Below, piece by piece: positions 41,109 through 50,292 of a DNA stretch of 64,000 nucleotides. The notes beneath the pieces were generated by a model. It was not told where the DNA came from. It was given only the letters and a program-made list of their open reading frames with translations, and did not search any database. A program made the position numbers and the translations under genes. This DNA is from Allobosea sp. GTDB taxonomy: Bacteria > Pseudomonadota > Alphaproteobacteria > Rhizobiales > Beijerinckiaceae. The stretch lies in contig NZ_JAFKFX010000042.1 of assembly GCF_017308075.1 (NCBI RefSeq), positions 1-64,000 on the forward strand. The letters run 5' to 3'. Numbering within the stretch: position 1 is the stretch's first letter; each line of letters begins with the position of its first letter.

Positions 41109-41645
41109 ATGTCCGATCTCAAGGAATATCTCGCCCAGAAGCGCGACGCCGTGCTGCGGCGCAGGGCTCATGCCCGCTCGGAAGGCGCGCACCCGCTGCG
41201 CCTGCAGGCGCAAGCTCAGGCAGAAGGGCGCAGCGGCGTCCGGCGTATCCGCATCCGTGACTTCCAGGTGATCAGCGACAGCCTGCCGGATTTCGCCGGC
41301 TACGATCTCGGGCCGAGCTCGCCGGAGCTGCTGCTCGGCGCGCTGTCGAGCTGCTTGACCCACACCTATCTCATCCAGGCCGCCGACCTGCAGATCGCGC
41401 TGGAGGATGTTTCGGTCGAGGTTCTCGGTCAGCTCGATCCGCGTGCCGGAGCGCCCGGCCACGAGACCACGCCGATCTATCCGCACGATCTGTCCTACAC
41501 GGTGAGGCTGACGACGGATGTGACCGAGCTCGCTGCCCTCCACGCCGCCGTCGAGCGCTTCTGCCCGATCCTCAACCTGCTTCGGCAGGGCGTCGCTGTA
41601 CGCGGCACCGTCGAGCGCATTCCCGCCAGCCGCGCCGCGGCCTGA
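41109..41645 (+). CDS. OsmC-family protein
   Basis: This 178-residue protein has the OsmC/Ohr fold. The mid-region LGPSSPELLLGALSSCLTHT holds the first redox Cys, and VERFCPILNLLRQGVAVRG holds the second. These Cys pairs reduce hydroperoxides. The N-terminal part (SDLKEYLAQKRDAVLRRRAH) is longer than in OsmC proper and resembles the family members that accompany sulfur transport genes. It precedes the sulfonate-type ABC transporter by 49 bp and likely shares its operon. Confidence 0.8.
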   Translation: MSDLKEYLAQKRDAVLRRRAHARSEGAHPLRLQAQAQAEGRSGVRRIRIRDFQVISDSLPDFAGYDLGPSSPELLLGALSSCLTHTYLIQAADLQIALEDVSVEVLGQLDPRAGAPGHETTPIYPHDLSYTVRLTTDVTELAALHAAVERFCPILNLLRQGVAVRGTVERIPASRAAA

Positions 41646-41694
41646 CCTTTCCCGACCCAGCATGCCGCCGCGACCGGAGCGGCAAGGAGCGACC

Positions 41695-42714
41695 ATGACC
41701 CAGACCAGCTTCCCCTCCCGCCGTACCCTGCTGCGCGGTGCCGCCGCGCTGGCTGCCGCGCCGCTCGCCGGACTGGCCGGGCACCACGCCTTCGCCCAGG
41801 TCACGCCGCTGAAGCAGCGCCAGACGATCAAGCTCGCCTGGGGCCAGACCGCCGTCTGCCAGTCGCCGATCTCGGTCGCGCTGAAGCAGGGGTTGTTCGA
41901 GAAGTACAATCTCGCGGTGGAACCGGTGAATTTCAGCGGCCCGACCGACGCCCTGCTGCAGGCGATCGCGACCGGCCATGCCGATGGCGGCATCGGTATG
42001 GCGCTACGCTGGCTGAAACCGCTGGAGCAGGGTTTCGATGTCGGCCTCACGGTCGGCACGCATGGCGGCTGCATGCGCCTGCTGGTGCCGGAGGCCGCCA
42101 ATATCCGCAGCCTCAAGGACCTCAAGGGCAAGGCGGTCGCCGTCACCGACCCGGCGAGCCCGGTGCGCAACTTCTTCGCCATCCGGCTGGCCCAGATCGG
42201 ACTCGACCCCGAAAAGGACGTCAGCTGGGTGCAGTATCCGCAGGACCTGTTCGGCGAGGCGCTGAAGAAGGGCGAGGTCCAGGCACTGGCCGGCGACGAT
42301 CCGCATCTCTACCTGATCCGCGAGCGCGACAAGCTCGTCGAGCTCGCCACCAATCTCGAAGGCGAGTACGCGAAATCCACGTGCTGCGTGCTGGGTTTGC
42401 GCGGCGCCCTGATCCGCGACCAGCCTGAGGTCGCCGGCGCTATCTCCCGTGCGATCGTCGAGGCGCAGGCCTGGACTGCCGCCAACCCCGACAAGACGGC
42501 CGAGATCTTCGCGCCCTTCGTCCCGGCCAAGGTCACGCCCGAGACGGTGGCCGCGATCCTGCGCAGCCATACCCATGACCACCATTCCACCGGCGCGGCC
42601 CTGCGCGACGACGTCGCGCTGTTCACCGAGCAGCTCAAGCTCGTCAACGTGATCCGCAAGAACACCGACGCCAAGGCCTTCGCGCAGAAGATCGTGCCCC
42701 ATGTCCCCGTTTGA
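41695..42714 (+). CDS. Sulfonate/taurine-type ABC transporter binding protein (SsuA-like)
   Basis: This 339-residue periplasmic protein has a twin-arginine-type signal (SRRTLLRGAAALAAAPLAGL, AFA cleavage) and an NMT1/SsuA-like domain (IKLAWGQTAVCQSPISVALK QGLFEKYNLAVEPVNFSG; AVAVTDPASPVRNFFAIRLA). The family binds sulfonates, taurine, nitrate or related organic compounds, and the sulfur setting suggests an organosulfur ligand. The gene overlaps the permease start by 14 bp. Confidence 0.8.
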   Translation: MTQTSFPSRRTLLRGAAALAAAPLAGLAGHHAFAQVTPLKQRQTIKLAWGQTAVCQSPISVALKQGLFEKYNLAVEPVNFSGPTDALLQAIATGHADGGIGMALRWLKPLEQGFDVGLTVGTHGGCMRLLVPEAANIRSLKDLKGKAVAVTDPASPVRNFFAIRLAQIGLDPEKDVSWVQYPQDLFGEALKKGEVQALAGDDPHLYLIRERDKLVELATNLEGEYAKSTCCVLGLRGALIRDQPEVAGAISRAIVEAQAWTAANPDKTAEIFAPFVPAKVTPETVAAILRSHTHDHHSTGAALRDDVALFTEQLKLVNVIRKNTDAKAFAQKIVPHVPV

Positions 42715-43720
42715 ACAGACCGGCGCCGTATCGGCCTTCGCCCAGCCGCGCCTACAGGTCGATGGCTCGGTACTGGCGCGGGGCGCGCTGGCCACGGCGG
42801 CGTGGACCGCGGTCGCGGCCTCCGTCACCCTGCTCGCGAACAGGAAGGTCGGCTTTGCCGACCCTCTCTATGTCGCCGAAACCAACGCCGGCTTTGTCGG
42901 CTGGGCCGTCGCCCTGGCTTTGGCGACGGTCGTGGGCGCGCTCTGGCCTCCGCTGGGCCAGCGCCTTGGCCGGGCGGCGCCCTGGCTCGTCGTCCTCGCG
43001 CTCCTCGTCGGGGTCTGGGATCTGCTGACGGCCAAGCTCGGCCTGCTGCCCGTGCCCTTCTTCGCCCCGCCATCCTCGCTGGTCGAGGTCTATGCCGAGG
43101 ATTGGCCACGGCTGGGCGAAAGCGTGCTGCATTCGCTGCGCCTCCTGGCGCTCGGCTTCCTGTTCGGGACGGTCTCCGGCTTCGTCACCGGCGTCGCGAT
43201 CGGCTGGTCGCGGGGGCTCGGCTACTGGGTCCATCCGGTGCTGCGCTTCCTCGGCCCGATCCCCTCGACCGCACTGCTGCCGATGGCGTTCTTCTTCTTC
43301 CCGTCGAGTTTCTCGGCGGCGATCTTCCTGATCGCGCTCGCCACATGGTTCCCGGTCACGGTGCTGACCTGGTCCGGCGTCGCCAGCGTCGACAAGGCCT
43401 ATTACGACGTCGCCCGGACGCTGGGTGCCGGCCGCGCCTTCCTGATCTTCAAGGTCGCGATCCCTGCTGCGCTGCCGCATGTCTTCGTCGGGTTGTTCAT
43501 GGGGCTCGGCGCCTCGTTCTCGGTGCTCGTCGCGGCCGAGATGATGGGCGTCAAGTCAGGCCTGGGCTATTATCTGCAATGGGCACAGGGCTGGGCGGCC
43601 TATTCCAACATGTATGGCGCGCTGATCGTGATGGCGCTGATCTTCTCGAGCCTGATCACGCTGCTCTTCACGCTGCGCGACCGCCTCCTCGGCTGGCAGA
43701 AGGATGTGGTGAAATGGTAG
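42701..43720 (+). CDS. ABC transporter permease (SsuC-like)
   Basis: A 339-residue membrane protein with an N-terminal extension carrying extra helices (about 25-105). The BPD_transp_1 permease domain (about 125-335) has the EAA-type loop DVARTLGAGRAFLIFKVAIPAAL. LRFLGPIPSTALLPMAFFFF and AAEMMGVKSGLGYYLQWAQG are typical of SsuC/TauC permeases. It overlaps both the binding protein (14 bp) and the ATPase gene (7 bp). Confidence 0.85.
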   Translation: MSPFEQTGAVSAFAQPRLQVDGSVLARGALATAAWTAVAASVTLLANRKVGFADPLYVAETNAGFVGWAVALALATVVGALWPPLGQRLGRAAPWLVVLALLVGVWDLLTAKLGLLPVPFFAPPSSLVEVYAEDWPRLGESVLHSLRLLALGFLFGTVSGFVTGVAIGWSRGLGYWVHPVLRFLGPIPSTALLPMAFFFFPSSFSAAIFLIALATWFPVTVLTWSGVASVDKAYYDVARTLGAGRAFLIFKVAIPAALPHVFVGLFMGLGASFSVLVAAEMMGVKSGLGYYLQWAQGWAAYSNMYGALIVMALIFSSLITLLFTLRDRLLGWQKDVVKW

Positions 43721-44520
43721 CGGCCCAGTTCGCCCTCTCGCCGCAGCCCGGCGCGCCCGCGTCCAGCGGCGCCGAGCTCACGATCGCCGGGGTCTCGCAT
43801 GCCTTCGATCTCGAAGGCCGCCCGCTACCGGTGCTCGACGACATCGATCTCGACATCAAGGCCGGCGAGTTCGTCGCTCTGCTCGGGCCGAGCGGTTGCG
43901 GCAAGTCGACCCTGCTCAGGCTGGTCGCCGGTCTCGAACAGCCCTCGCAGGGCCGGATCGCGGCGGCGGGCGAAGAGATCACCGCGCCCGATCCGTCCCG
44001 CGTCGTCGTCTTCCAGGATCCGACGCTCTATCCTTGGCGCACGGTCTGGAAGAATGTCGCGCTTGGGCTCGAGGCGCGGGGCCTGCTGGGCAGCCAGAAG
44101 GGCCGTGTCGACGAGGCGCTCAAGACCGTCGGCCTCGCCGGTTTCGAGCGAGCCTTCCCGCGCCAGCTGTCCGGCGGGATGGCCCAGCGCGCGGCGCTGG
44201 CCCGCGCCCTCGTCAACGATCCCAGCGTGCTCATCCTCGACGAGCCGCTCGGCAAGCTGGATTCGCTGACGCGGATCGCCATGCAGGCCGAGCTCGCCGA
44301 GCTCTGGCGCCAGCGCGGCTTCACCACCCTTCTCGTCACCCACGATGTCGAGGAGGCGCTGTTCCTGGCCCAGCGCGTCATCGTGCTGAGCGAGCGCCCG
44401 GCCCGGATCAAGGCCGAGATCGTCAACGACCTGCCCTATCCGCGCCATCGCGGCGACCCGCGCCTGGCGGAACTGCGCGGACAGGCGCTCGCCCATCTCG
44501 GTCTCGGCGCGAGCTGGTGA
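43714..44520 (+). CDS. ABC transporter ATPase (SsuB-like)
   Basis: A 268-residue nucleotide-binding subunit: Walker A LGPSGCGKSTLL, Q-loop FQDPTLYPWRTVWKN, signature LSGGMAQRAALARAL, Walker B VLILDEPLGKLDSLT, H-loop LLVTHDVEEALFLA. It energises the SsuAC-like importer. The ATG at 43714 overlaps the permease stop, and a 29-residue leader precedes the domain. Confidence 0.9.
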   Translation: MVAAQFALSPQPGAPASSGAELTIAGVSHAFDLEGRPLPVLDDIDLDIKAGEFVALLGPSGCGKSTLLRLVAGLEQPSQGRIAAAGEEITAPDPSRVVVFQDPTLYPWRTVWKNVALGLEARGLLGSQKGRVDEALKTVGLAGFERAFPRQLSGGMAQRAALARALVNDPSVLILDEPLGKLDSLTRIAMQAELAELWRQRGFTTLLVTHDVEEALFLAQRVIVLSERPARIKAEIVNDLPYPRHRGDPRLAELRGQALAHLGLGASW

Positions 44521-44557
44521 GCAAAACCCTTCCTTCTCTCCTCACAGGATGATCTCC

Positions 44558-44911
44558 ATGTCTCGCCGTTTCGGGCTGGCGCTTGCCTTCGCCCTCGTTG
44601 CTTCGCAGGCTTTCGCGCATGCTCATCTCAAGACCGCATCTCCCGCCGACGGTGCGACGGTGGCTCCTCCGGGCGAGATCATTCTCGGCTTCACGGAGGA
44701 ACTGGAGGTCAAGCTGAGCAGCATCACCGTCAAGGATGCGCGCGGCGCGACCGTCAGTCTGGCGCCGGTCGAGGCGGTGCCCGGAGACCGCAAGGCTCTG
44801 AAGGTTCGGCTGAAGCCGGTTTCGGCTGGCGCTTACAGCGTTGAATGGGCTGCGACTTCGGTCGATACCCACCGCGTCACCGGGCAGTATCGCTTCAACG
44901 TCAGGCCCTGA
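44558..44911 (+). CDS. copC: CopC-family copper-binding periplasmic protein
   Basis: A 117-residue protein with a signal peptide (SRRFGLALAFALVASQAFA) and a cupredoxin-like CopC domain. The N-terminal His pair is in AHAHLKTASPADGATV, immediately at the mature end, and SVEWAATSVDTHRVTGQYRF gives the second His motif. It binds Cu(II). The ATG at 44558 is better spaced from the ribosome binding site than the one at 44549. The stop directly precedes the CopD-type gene, whose GTG lies 2 bp away. Confidence 0.85.
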   Translation: MSRRFGLALAFALVASQAFAHAHLKTASPADGATVAPPGEIILGFTEELEVKLSSITVKDARGATVSLAPVEAVPGDRKALKVRLKPVSAGAYSVEWAATSVDTHRVTGQYRFNVRP

Positions 44912-44912
44912 T

Positions 44913-46688
44913 GTGGACGCGCTGATCGGGCCGGCTCTGCCGGCTGTCCGCTTGCTCCACCTCCTCGCCCTGTTGTCAGGGCTCGGCATCGAGGCCTTTC
45001 GTCTCCTGTCGCATCGCCTGCTCGCCAGCACGCCGGAAGGCCGGAAGCTTCTGCGCGGGTTCGCCGCCTGCAGCCGCCTGATGGTCATCCTGGCGCTCGC
45101 CAGCGGCGCGGTCTGGTTCTGGCTGCAGGGCAGCGCCATGCTGGGCCGGCCGCTGGGCAGCATCGAGGCGGGCGCAGTGGTGGCGGGGACCCGTTTCGGC
45201 GAGGCTCTGCTGCTGCGTGCCGGCCTTCTCTTGCTGGCGGTCCTGCTTCTGCGCGGCAAGGAGTCTATGCGGGCGGCGGGGCTGATCCTGTTGGCGGCTG
45301 CGGCCTTGCTGCAAGGTCAGCTGGGACATGGCGCCGCGGTCGATCTCTGGACGGCGGTCGCTCTCGGCCTGCATGTCCTGGCGGCCGGCCTTTGGCTAGG
45401 AGCCTTGCCGCCGCTCCTGGCCGTCTGTCTTCGTCGGCCTGTGCAAGCCCCCGCGATCGCCCGGCGCTTCACGCCGCTCGGCTTCGGCTGCGTCGTCGTG
45501 CTCGCCGCGACCTCCGTCCTTCAGGTGCAGACTCTGGTCGGCGGGCTGCCGGCGCTGCTCGGCACCGATTATGGCAAGCTTGCACTCGCGAAGCTCGCCA
45601 TCTTCGGCGGGCTCCTCTTGCTGGCGCTCGCAAACCGCTTCCGCTTCGTGCCCTCGGCCGAAACCGGCGGCTCGGTGCGGAGCCTTGCCCTGTCGATCGC
45701 CACGGAGACCGGGCTGGGTCTGGCGATCGTGGCAGTCGCGGCCGCGCTCGCCAGCGAACCGCCCGCGATCCACGTGCCGCCGGCCTGGCCTTTCGCCCTG
45801 AGGCCGGTTCCGGCGTTTTGGGAGGATGCCTATCTGCGCGACGGGCTCCGGCGCCTGCTGAGCCCGGTTGCCATCGCCATCGCTCTCTTCGCCCTGGCCA
45901 TGGCAGTTCGCAGGCTGCGTTGGCCGGCCTTTCTCGCCGGAGCCGTCAGCCTGGCTTTCGTCCAGCTCCCGCCCTGGCGCCCCTATGTCGTGGCTGCGGT
46001 GCCGACGAGTTTCCAGCCATCCCCGACCGGTTATGGCGCGCGCTCGATCGCGAACGGTCGGGACCTGTTCCAGCGTGGCTGCGCGAGCTGCCATGGTGGG
46101 GATGCGCGTGGCCGCGGAGCCCTTGCGATCGCCCAGTCCGTCTGGCCGCCGGATCTCTCCGCGCCCCTGATCGCAGGGCGGCCGGGCGGCGAATTGTTCT
46201 GGTCGATCAGGCACGGCATCGGTGCGATGCCGCCGGCGGCAAGACTCGACGATGCGGCGATCTGGTCCCTGGTCGATTTCATCCGGCTGCGTGCCGGTGC
46301 GCGCATCTTCTCCCCTGACGAGATGCGCTGGTCCGGTGCCGCGCGTATGCCGGGCTTCGTCGCGCGCTGCGCCGACGGTGCCATCGTCGCGCCCGGAAAT
46401 GGCAGGCCGCTGCGGATCTGGACAGGGCGCGATGAACATGGCGCGAGCGGGCGGGTCCAGGTCGATGGCCTTGGCGAGCGTTGCGTGATCGAGGATGCCG
46501 AGCCGTTGGCGGCGGCTTTGGCCGAGCTGGCGGGTGCTTCCGTGCCGCCGGCGCAAATCCTCGTCGACGCCAATGGCTGGCTGCGGCGCGCCTTCGGTAC
46601 GGACGGCGATGCTTCGCAAGACACCGTCGCATCGGATCTCGCGCTCATCCGCGAACGCCCCCTCGACGGCGCAGCGCGACATCACTGA
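44913..46688 (+). CDS. CopD-family copper protein fused to cytochrome c and a C-terminal domain
   Basis: About 591 residues from a GTG. Multiple membrane helices form a CopD domain (about 1-320: PAVRLLHLLALLSGLGIEAF, LGHGAAVDLWTAVALGLHVL AAGLWLGALPPLLAV), which imports copper with CopC. A single cytochrome c domain follows (about 370-465; haem motif CASCH in FQRGCASCHGGDARGRGALA, possible axial Met in GIGAMPPAA). A last 115-residue domain (RIWTGRDEHGASGRVQVDGL; ILVDANGWLRRAF) resembles thioredoxin-like folds only loosely. The fusion suggests electron transfer coupled to copper handling, perhaps for oxidase Cu loading. Confidence 0.75.
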   Translation: MDALIGPALPAVRLLHLLALLSGLGIEAFRLLSHRLLASTPEGRKLLRGFAACSRLMVILALASGAVWFWLQGSAMLGRPLGSIEAGAVVAGTRFGEALLLRAGLLLLAVLLLRGKESMRAAGLILLAAAALLQGQLGHGAAVDLWTAVALGLHVLAAGLWLGALPPLLAVCLRRPVQAPAIARRFTPLGFGCVVVLAATSVLQVQTLVGGLPALLGTDYGKLALAKLAIFGGLLLLALANRFRFVPSAETGGSVRSLALSIATETGLGLAIVAVAAALASEPPAIHVPPAWPFALRPVPAFWEDAYLRDGLRRLLSPVAIAIALFALAMAVRRLRWPAFLAGAVSLAFVQLPPWRPYVVAAVPTSFQPSPTGYGARSIANGRDLFQRGCASCHGGDARGRGALAIAQSVWPPDLSAPLIAGRPGGELFWSIRHGIGAMPPAARLDDAAIWSLVDFIRLRAGARIFSPDEMRWSGAARMPGFVARCADGAIVAPGNGRPLRIWTGRDEHGASGRVQVDGLGERCVIEDAEPLAAALAELAGASVPPAQILVDANGWLRRAFGTDGDASQDTVASDLALIRERPLDGAARHH

Positions 46689-46945
46689 TCGCCTCTCTGG
46701 CTTCGCCGCAGGTCATCGGGGAGAGGTGCTGGCGATGACGCTGACCTGCAAGGCTTGAAGCGATACGGCAAGGCTTGGCCGCCTCCAACGGCATCCCGCG
46801 CTAGCGGCCGGCCTACCAAGGTCTGCAGTCGCCATGAAGCCGCCGATCCGCGCTGAGCGGCCCGAACGGGAATGCTCTCGGCCGATCGCAGCCAAGCTAG
46901 GAACGACAGGCTCGCTCCGGCGCGTGTCGCCCTTCCGATCGGTGC

Positions 46946-47572
46946 TCAGGCGGCAAGGACGCCATGGGCGGCCAGCCGCGCCAGGATCAGGGCTTCCTGC
47001 TGATGCTTCAGCGCGGTGACGCGCGCCGTCGCAGCTTCGAGGGATGCGGCCGGTTCGTAGATCGGCGAGGTCCCGGATTGCCCGGTCTCGGCGCCGATGC
47101 GCTTTTCGAATGGCAGCGAGCGGTAGAGCGCCGGATCGGCGGTCACGTCGAATAGCGGCCGATAGCCCAGCTTGATATAGAGCGCCGTCGCCTCGGGCTG
47201 GCGGAAGCCCGTCGTGAGATAGGCCCGCCTGTAGCCCTGTGCGGCGGCCCGCGCTTCCAATTCGGCGACGATGCGCTCTGCCAGCCCCTGACGGCGAAAT
47301 CCGTCATCCGTCCAGATGCGCTTGAATTCGGCCGTCTCGTCGTCATGGCTCATGAAGGCGCCGCCGGCGATGGTCCGGCCGGACCGCTGCAGCAGGATGA
47401 AGTCGCCTAGCGGTGGCGAAAAGGCTTCGGCCGGATAGCGGAACAGCTCCGAGCGCGCCCCGCCGGGCCGGCTGTTCGCGCCATAGCGCCCGTCATATTC
47501 GAGGATGAGCCCTTCGACGAGCGGCCGCGCCGCCTCGCAATGATGCGACGATCTGAGGATGACGTCGCTCAT
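46946..47572 (-). CDS. GNAT-family N-acetyltransferase (SnaA/SnaB-like, paralogue 1)
   Basis: A 208-residue GNAT protein: LVEGLILEYDGRYGANSRPG, FILLQRSGRTIAGGAFMSHD, motif A RRQGLAERIVAELEARA, motif B YLTTGFRQPEATALYIKLGY RPL. It resembles the acetyltransferase at 52835 along its whole length (shared EYDGRYG, IAGGAFM and RRQGLA blocks), indicating duplication. The partner genes suggest acetylation of the amino group of an S-modified cysteine. The extended C-terminal 45 residues are absent in the paralogue. Confidence 0.8.
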   Translation of the reverse strand: MSDVILRSSHHCEAARPLVEGLILEYDGRYGANSRPGGARSELFRYPAEAFSPPLGDFILLQRSGRTIAGGAFMSHDDETAEFKRIWTDDGFRRQGLAERIVAELEARAAAQGYRRAYLTTGFRQPEATALYIKLGYRPLFDVTADPALYRSLPFEKRIGAETGQSGTSPIYEPAASLEAATARVTALKHQQEALILARLAAHGVLAA

Positions 47573-47925
47573 GGAAGCAGCCTCTCGGCCGGGCCATTCG
47601 ATGAGAGCCACCCGTCCGGGGCGACGGCAGATGCAGGAGGCAATGTCGGCATGGTGCTCGGCTTCCGACCTGGCGCATCGGCTGGAGAAGCCGGGTCAAG
47701 CCTTGAAAATGCAGTAAATCGGGCTCTCTAAGCCGTTTGGCTGCTATGAATAAGGCAATTCTTTCGTGTTGGGTCAAATTAAATGATCGAATAAGCTTTT
47801 TCGTCAATCGAATATTGAGTTTGCGTAAGAAGTATATTTTTCGTGCGCAGATTATAATTGAGCTTCGTTTTATTTTTTATCGATAGATTGGATTTTCTAT
47901 ATTCAGGAATGGCGTATGCCGGGCT
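47573..47925 (-). promoter_or_regulatory. AT-rich regulatory region before the first acetyltransferase
   Basis: 353 bp between the acetyltransferase start and the CysB-like stop. 47745-47910 is AT-rich. On the minus strand 47841-47826 reads AAAAATATACTTCTTA, matching the motif at 39509. No gene is seen. Confidence 0.45.
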
Positions 47926-48852
47926 TCAGGTCGGCACTGTGCCGATGGCTCTGCTCACGATGCCCGCCTCGAGCTCCGGCCTGCACAGTTCGATGAAGCG
48001 ATGGGCGTAGCCGGGCAGGAAGCGCCCGCGCGGCGCTGCGATATAGGATGTCGCTATTGGGAAAAGGCCGTCGGCGATCTTGACCAGGCCAGGATCGCAT
48101 TCCGGATCAAAGGCGACCTCGGCGACGATGCCCAAGCCCAGCCCCAATGCGACATAGGACTTGATCACGTCGGAATCGATGGCAGAGACGACGATATCGG
48201 GCCTCAACCCGCGATCATGGAACGCCGCATCGATCAGCGGGCGCCCGGTGAAGCCCTGGCCGTAAGTTACGATCGGCCGCTCCGCGATCTCGGACAGGCC
48301 GACATCGCTGCGGCTGGCGAGCGAGTCGTTCCGGCCGGCGATGACGATGTGGCGCCAGCTGTAGTAGGGGAAGGCGACCAGATCCGCCGCCTGGGCAAGG
48401 CTTTCGGTGGCTATGCCGATATGGGCGCTTCCTTCGCGCAAGCGGGCAACGATCTCGGTGGGCTCGCTCTGCCGGATCGAGAGACGCACGCGGGGAAACT
48501 CGTCCCGGAATTGCTTGATGATGCGAGGCAGCGCATAGCGCGCTTGGGTGTGCGTCGTGGCGATCACGAATTCACCGGAAGCGGGATCGCGCAACTGGTC
48601 AGTGACGCGCTTGATGCTCATCGCGTCGGCAAGGATGCGCTCGACATAGCTGATGACGGAGCGGCCCGCTTCGGTGAGGCCGATCATGCGTTTGCCGCGT
48701 CGCTCGAACAGCTCGACGCCGAGTTCCAGCTCAAGGTCCCGGATGTGCTTCGACACGCCGGATTGCGAGGTATTCAGCGCCGCCGCAGCCTCGGTGAAGT
48801 TGTAGCCGCTGCGGACGGCTTCCTGGAGAATGCGAAACTGCTGCAGATTCAT
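47926..48852 (-). CDS. LysR-type regulator, CysB-like
   Basis: A 308-residue LysR protein: winged HTH (MNLQQFRILQEAVRSGYNFT EAAAALNTSQSGVSKHIRDL), then a CysB/Cbl-type effector domain (ATTHTQARYALPRIIKQFRD, PIVTYGQGFTGRPLIDAAFH, GLGLGIVAEVAFDPECD). The TTHTQARYALP block defines CysB and Cbl, which bind acetylserine or adenylylsulfate and activate sulfur genes when cysteine is scarce. It is divergent from the LLM operon and next to an acetyltransferase gene, so it should regulate both. Confidence 0.85.
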   Translation of the reverse strand: MNLQQFRILQEAVRSGYNFTEAAAALNTSQSGVSKHIRDLELELGVELFERRGKRMIGLTEAGRSVISYVERILADAMSIKRVTDQLRDPASGEFVIATTHTQARYALPRIIKQFRDEFPRVRLSIRQSEPTEIVARLREGSAHIGIATESLAQAADLVAFPYYSWRHIVIAGRNDSLASRSDVGLSEIAERPIVTYGQGFTGRPLIDAAFHDRGLRPDIVVSAIDSDVIKSYVALGLGLGIVAEVAFDPECDPGLVKIADGLFPIATSYIAAPRGRFLPGYAHRFIELCRPELEAGIVSRAIGTVPT

Positions 48853-49291
48853 CTGGTTGGCGGCGTTTGTCCGGGCCTGGTGGCTCTTCGGCCATGATAG
48901 GGCCCGCCCGCGAGTGGGTCTTTGCGAAATCGGCCGCTTCCGGAGAACGAAACGACGCTGTCACGGCCTGACACGCATGGGTTTTTCCAGGCGCGGCATC
49001 GAAGCGGCAATCCGGCCGGAACCGGCTCTGCAAAGAGCAGCATCGCCCCGGCGTTTGGCCCCATCGGTTCCGGCACCGTTCAGGCCCGGGGCGGCAGCTT
49101 ATTCATCGCAAAGTTTGCGAGAAACGGAGAATAGCCTTGCCGCTGGAAAGCGGGTGAAGGGAATATACGTATTGTTTCTTCGCCTTATGATCTATTTCGA
49201 TAAGTAAAGATGAAATACTTGTTTCACTCCGCCTGCCGGTCGACGCGTAATTTATCGCATGTCGCTTTCCACGGCGCCGGCGGAGCCGAAC
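48853..49291 (+). promoter_or_regulatory. Divergent promoter region between CysB-like gene and the sulfur operon
   Basis: The last 130 bp (49135-49230) are AT-rich and include GAATATACGTATTG (49161-49174) with the palindrome ATACGTAT. The motif AATATACGT recurs before the flavin reductase gene (60517-60525). This is the expected place for CysB-type binding and the operon promoter. No gene is seen. Confidence 0.5.
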
Positions 49292-50263
49292 ATGACCTAT
49301 TTTCTGAGCCTTCTCGACAAGAGCCCGATTCCCGGGGGCTCCAACCCTGAACGTGCCCTGGCCGATACCGTCGCCTATGCACGCCATGCGGAGAAGCTCG
49401 GCTATCATCGCTTCTGGCTGGCCGAGCATCATGGCAGCGCGGAGGTCGCCGGCGTGGCGCCGGAAATCCTGGCCGCGTGGGTTCTGGCATCGACGGAACG
49501 TATTCGCGTCGGATCCGGCGGCGTCATGCTGCAGCATTACAGCCCCTTCAAGGTCGCCGAGACCTTCAGGCTTCTGGCTGCGCTCGCGCCCGATCGGGTC
49601 GACCTCGGGATCGGCAGGGCGCCCGGCGGATTGCCGCAGACCACCCAGGCGCTTCAAGCCCGCCTCGACAAGTCGGCTCCGCCCGATTTCGCCGCTCTGG
49701 CCGAGGAGCTGGACGGACATCTGAACGGCGAACTCGCACGCCCGCTGCCGCGCGTCGCGCCGCGGCGGGTTCTGCTCGGCGGCTCCCCGGACAGCGGTGC
49801 GCTTGCCGCCCGACTCGGCTGGGATTTCGTCTTCGCCGGCCATTTCAATGGCGATGCGGCTTTGATCGAGGCCAGCCTCGGCGCTTATCGCACCGGCGGC
49901 GGCCGCGCACCGGCGCTGGCCGTACATGCCTTCGCGGCAACTTCGGCAGCTTCGGCGCGGGACGCGGTGCGCGAAACGCGCATCTTTCGCGTCACGCTGT
50001 CGGATGGACGTGCGCTCAATCTGCGCAGCCGCGAGCAGGCCGAGAGCTTCGCGCGGCAGGCGGGCGACAGCGGTTTCACCATCCGCGAGACGCAGCCCCA
50101 CGTCATCGCCGGCTCGGGCGAGGATGTGCGCGCCGCACTCGATGCGCTCGCGGAGCGCTTCGACGTGAACGAACTCGTGCTCGACAACCCGGTTCCCGAT
50201 GGTGCCGCGCGCCGGCTCTCCATCGAGTTGATCGCCACCGGCACCCGCCGCGCCGCGGCCTGA
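49292..50263 (+). CDS. LLM-class flavin-dependent monooxygenase (CmoO-like)
   Basis: About 323 residues (an upstream start at 49259 adds 11). A luciferase-like barrel: [77 protein letters not shown]-type motif ([13 protein letters not shown]). The SLLDKSPI start and AEHHG motif belong to the MsnO8/YtmO-like group, which includes Bacillus CmoO of S-alkylcysteine salvage. It uses FMNH2 and O2. It is the first gene of the long plus-strand operon. GGCGGAG lies before the chosen ATG. Confidence 0.8.
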   Translation: MTYFLSLLDKSPIPGGSNPERALADTVAYARHAEKLGYHRFWLAEHHGSAEVAGVAPEILAAWVLASTERIRVGSGGVMLQHYSPFKVAETFRLLAALAPDRVDLGIGRAPGGLPQTTQALQARLDKSAPPDFAALAEELDGHLNGELARPLPRVAPRRVLLGGSPDSGALAARLGWDFVFAGHFNGDAALIEASLGAYRTGGGRAPALAVHAFAATSAASARDAVRETRIFRVTLSDGRALNLRSREQAESFARQAGDSGFTIRETQPHVIAGSGEDVRAALDALAERFDVNELVLDNPVPDGAARRLSIELIATGTRRAAA

Positions 50264-50292
50264 CCGCTGACCTGAAAGGAATGAGGCGCCCC

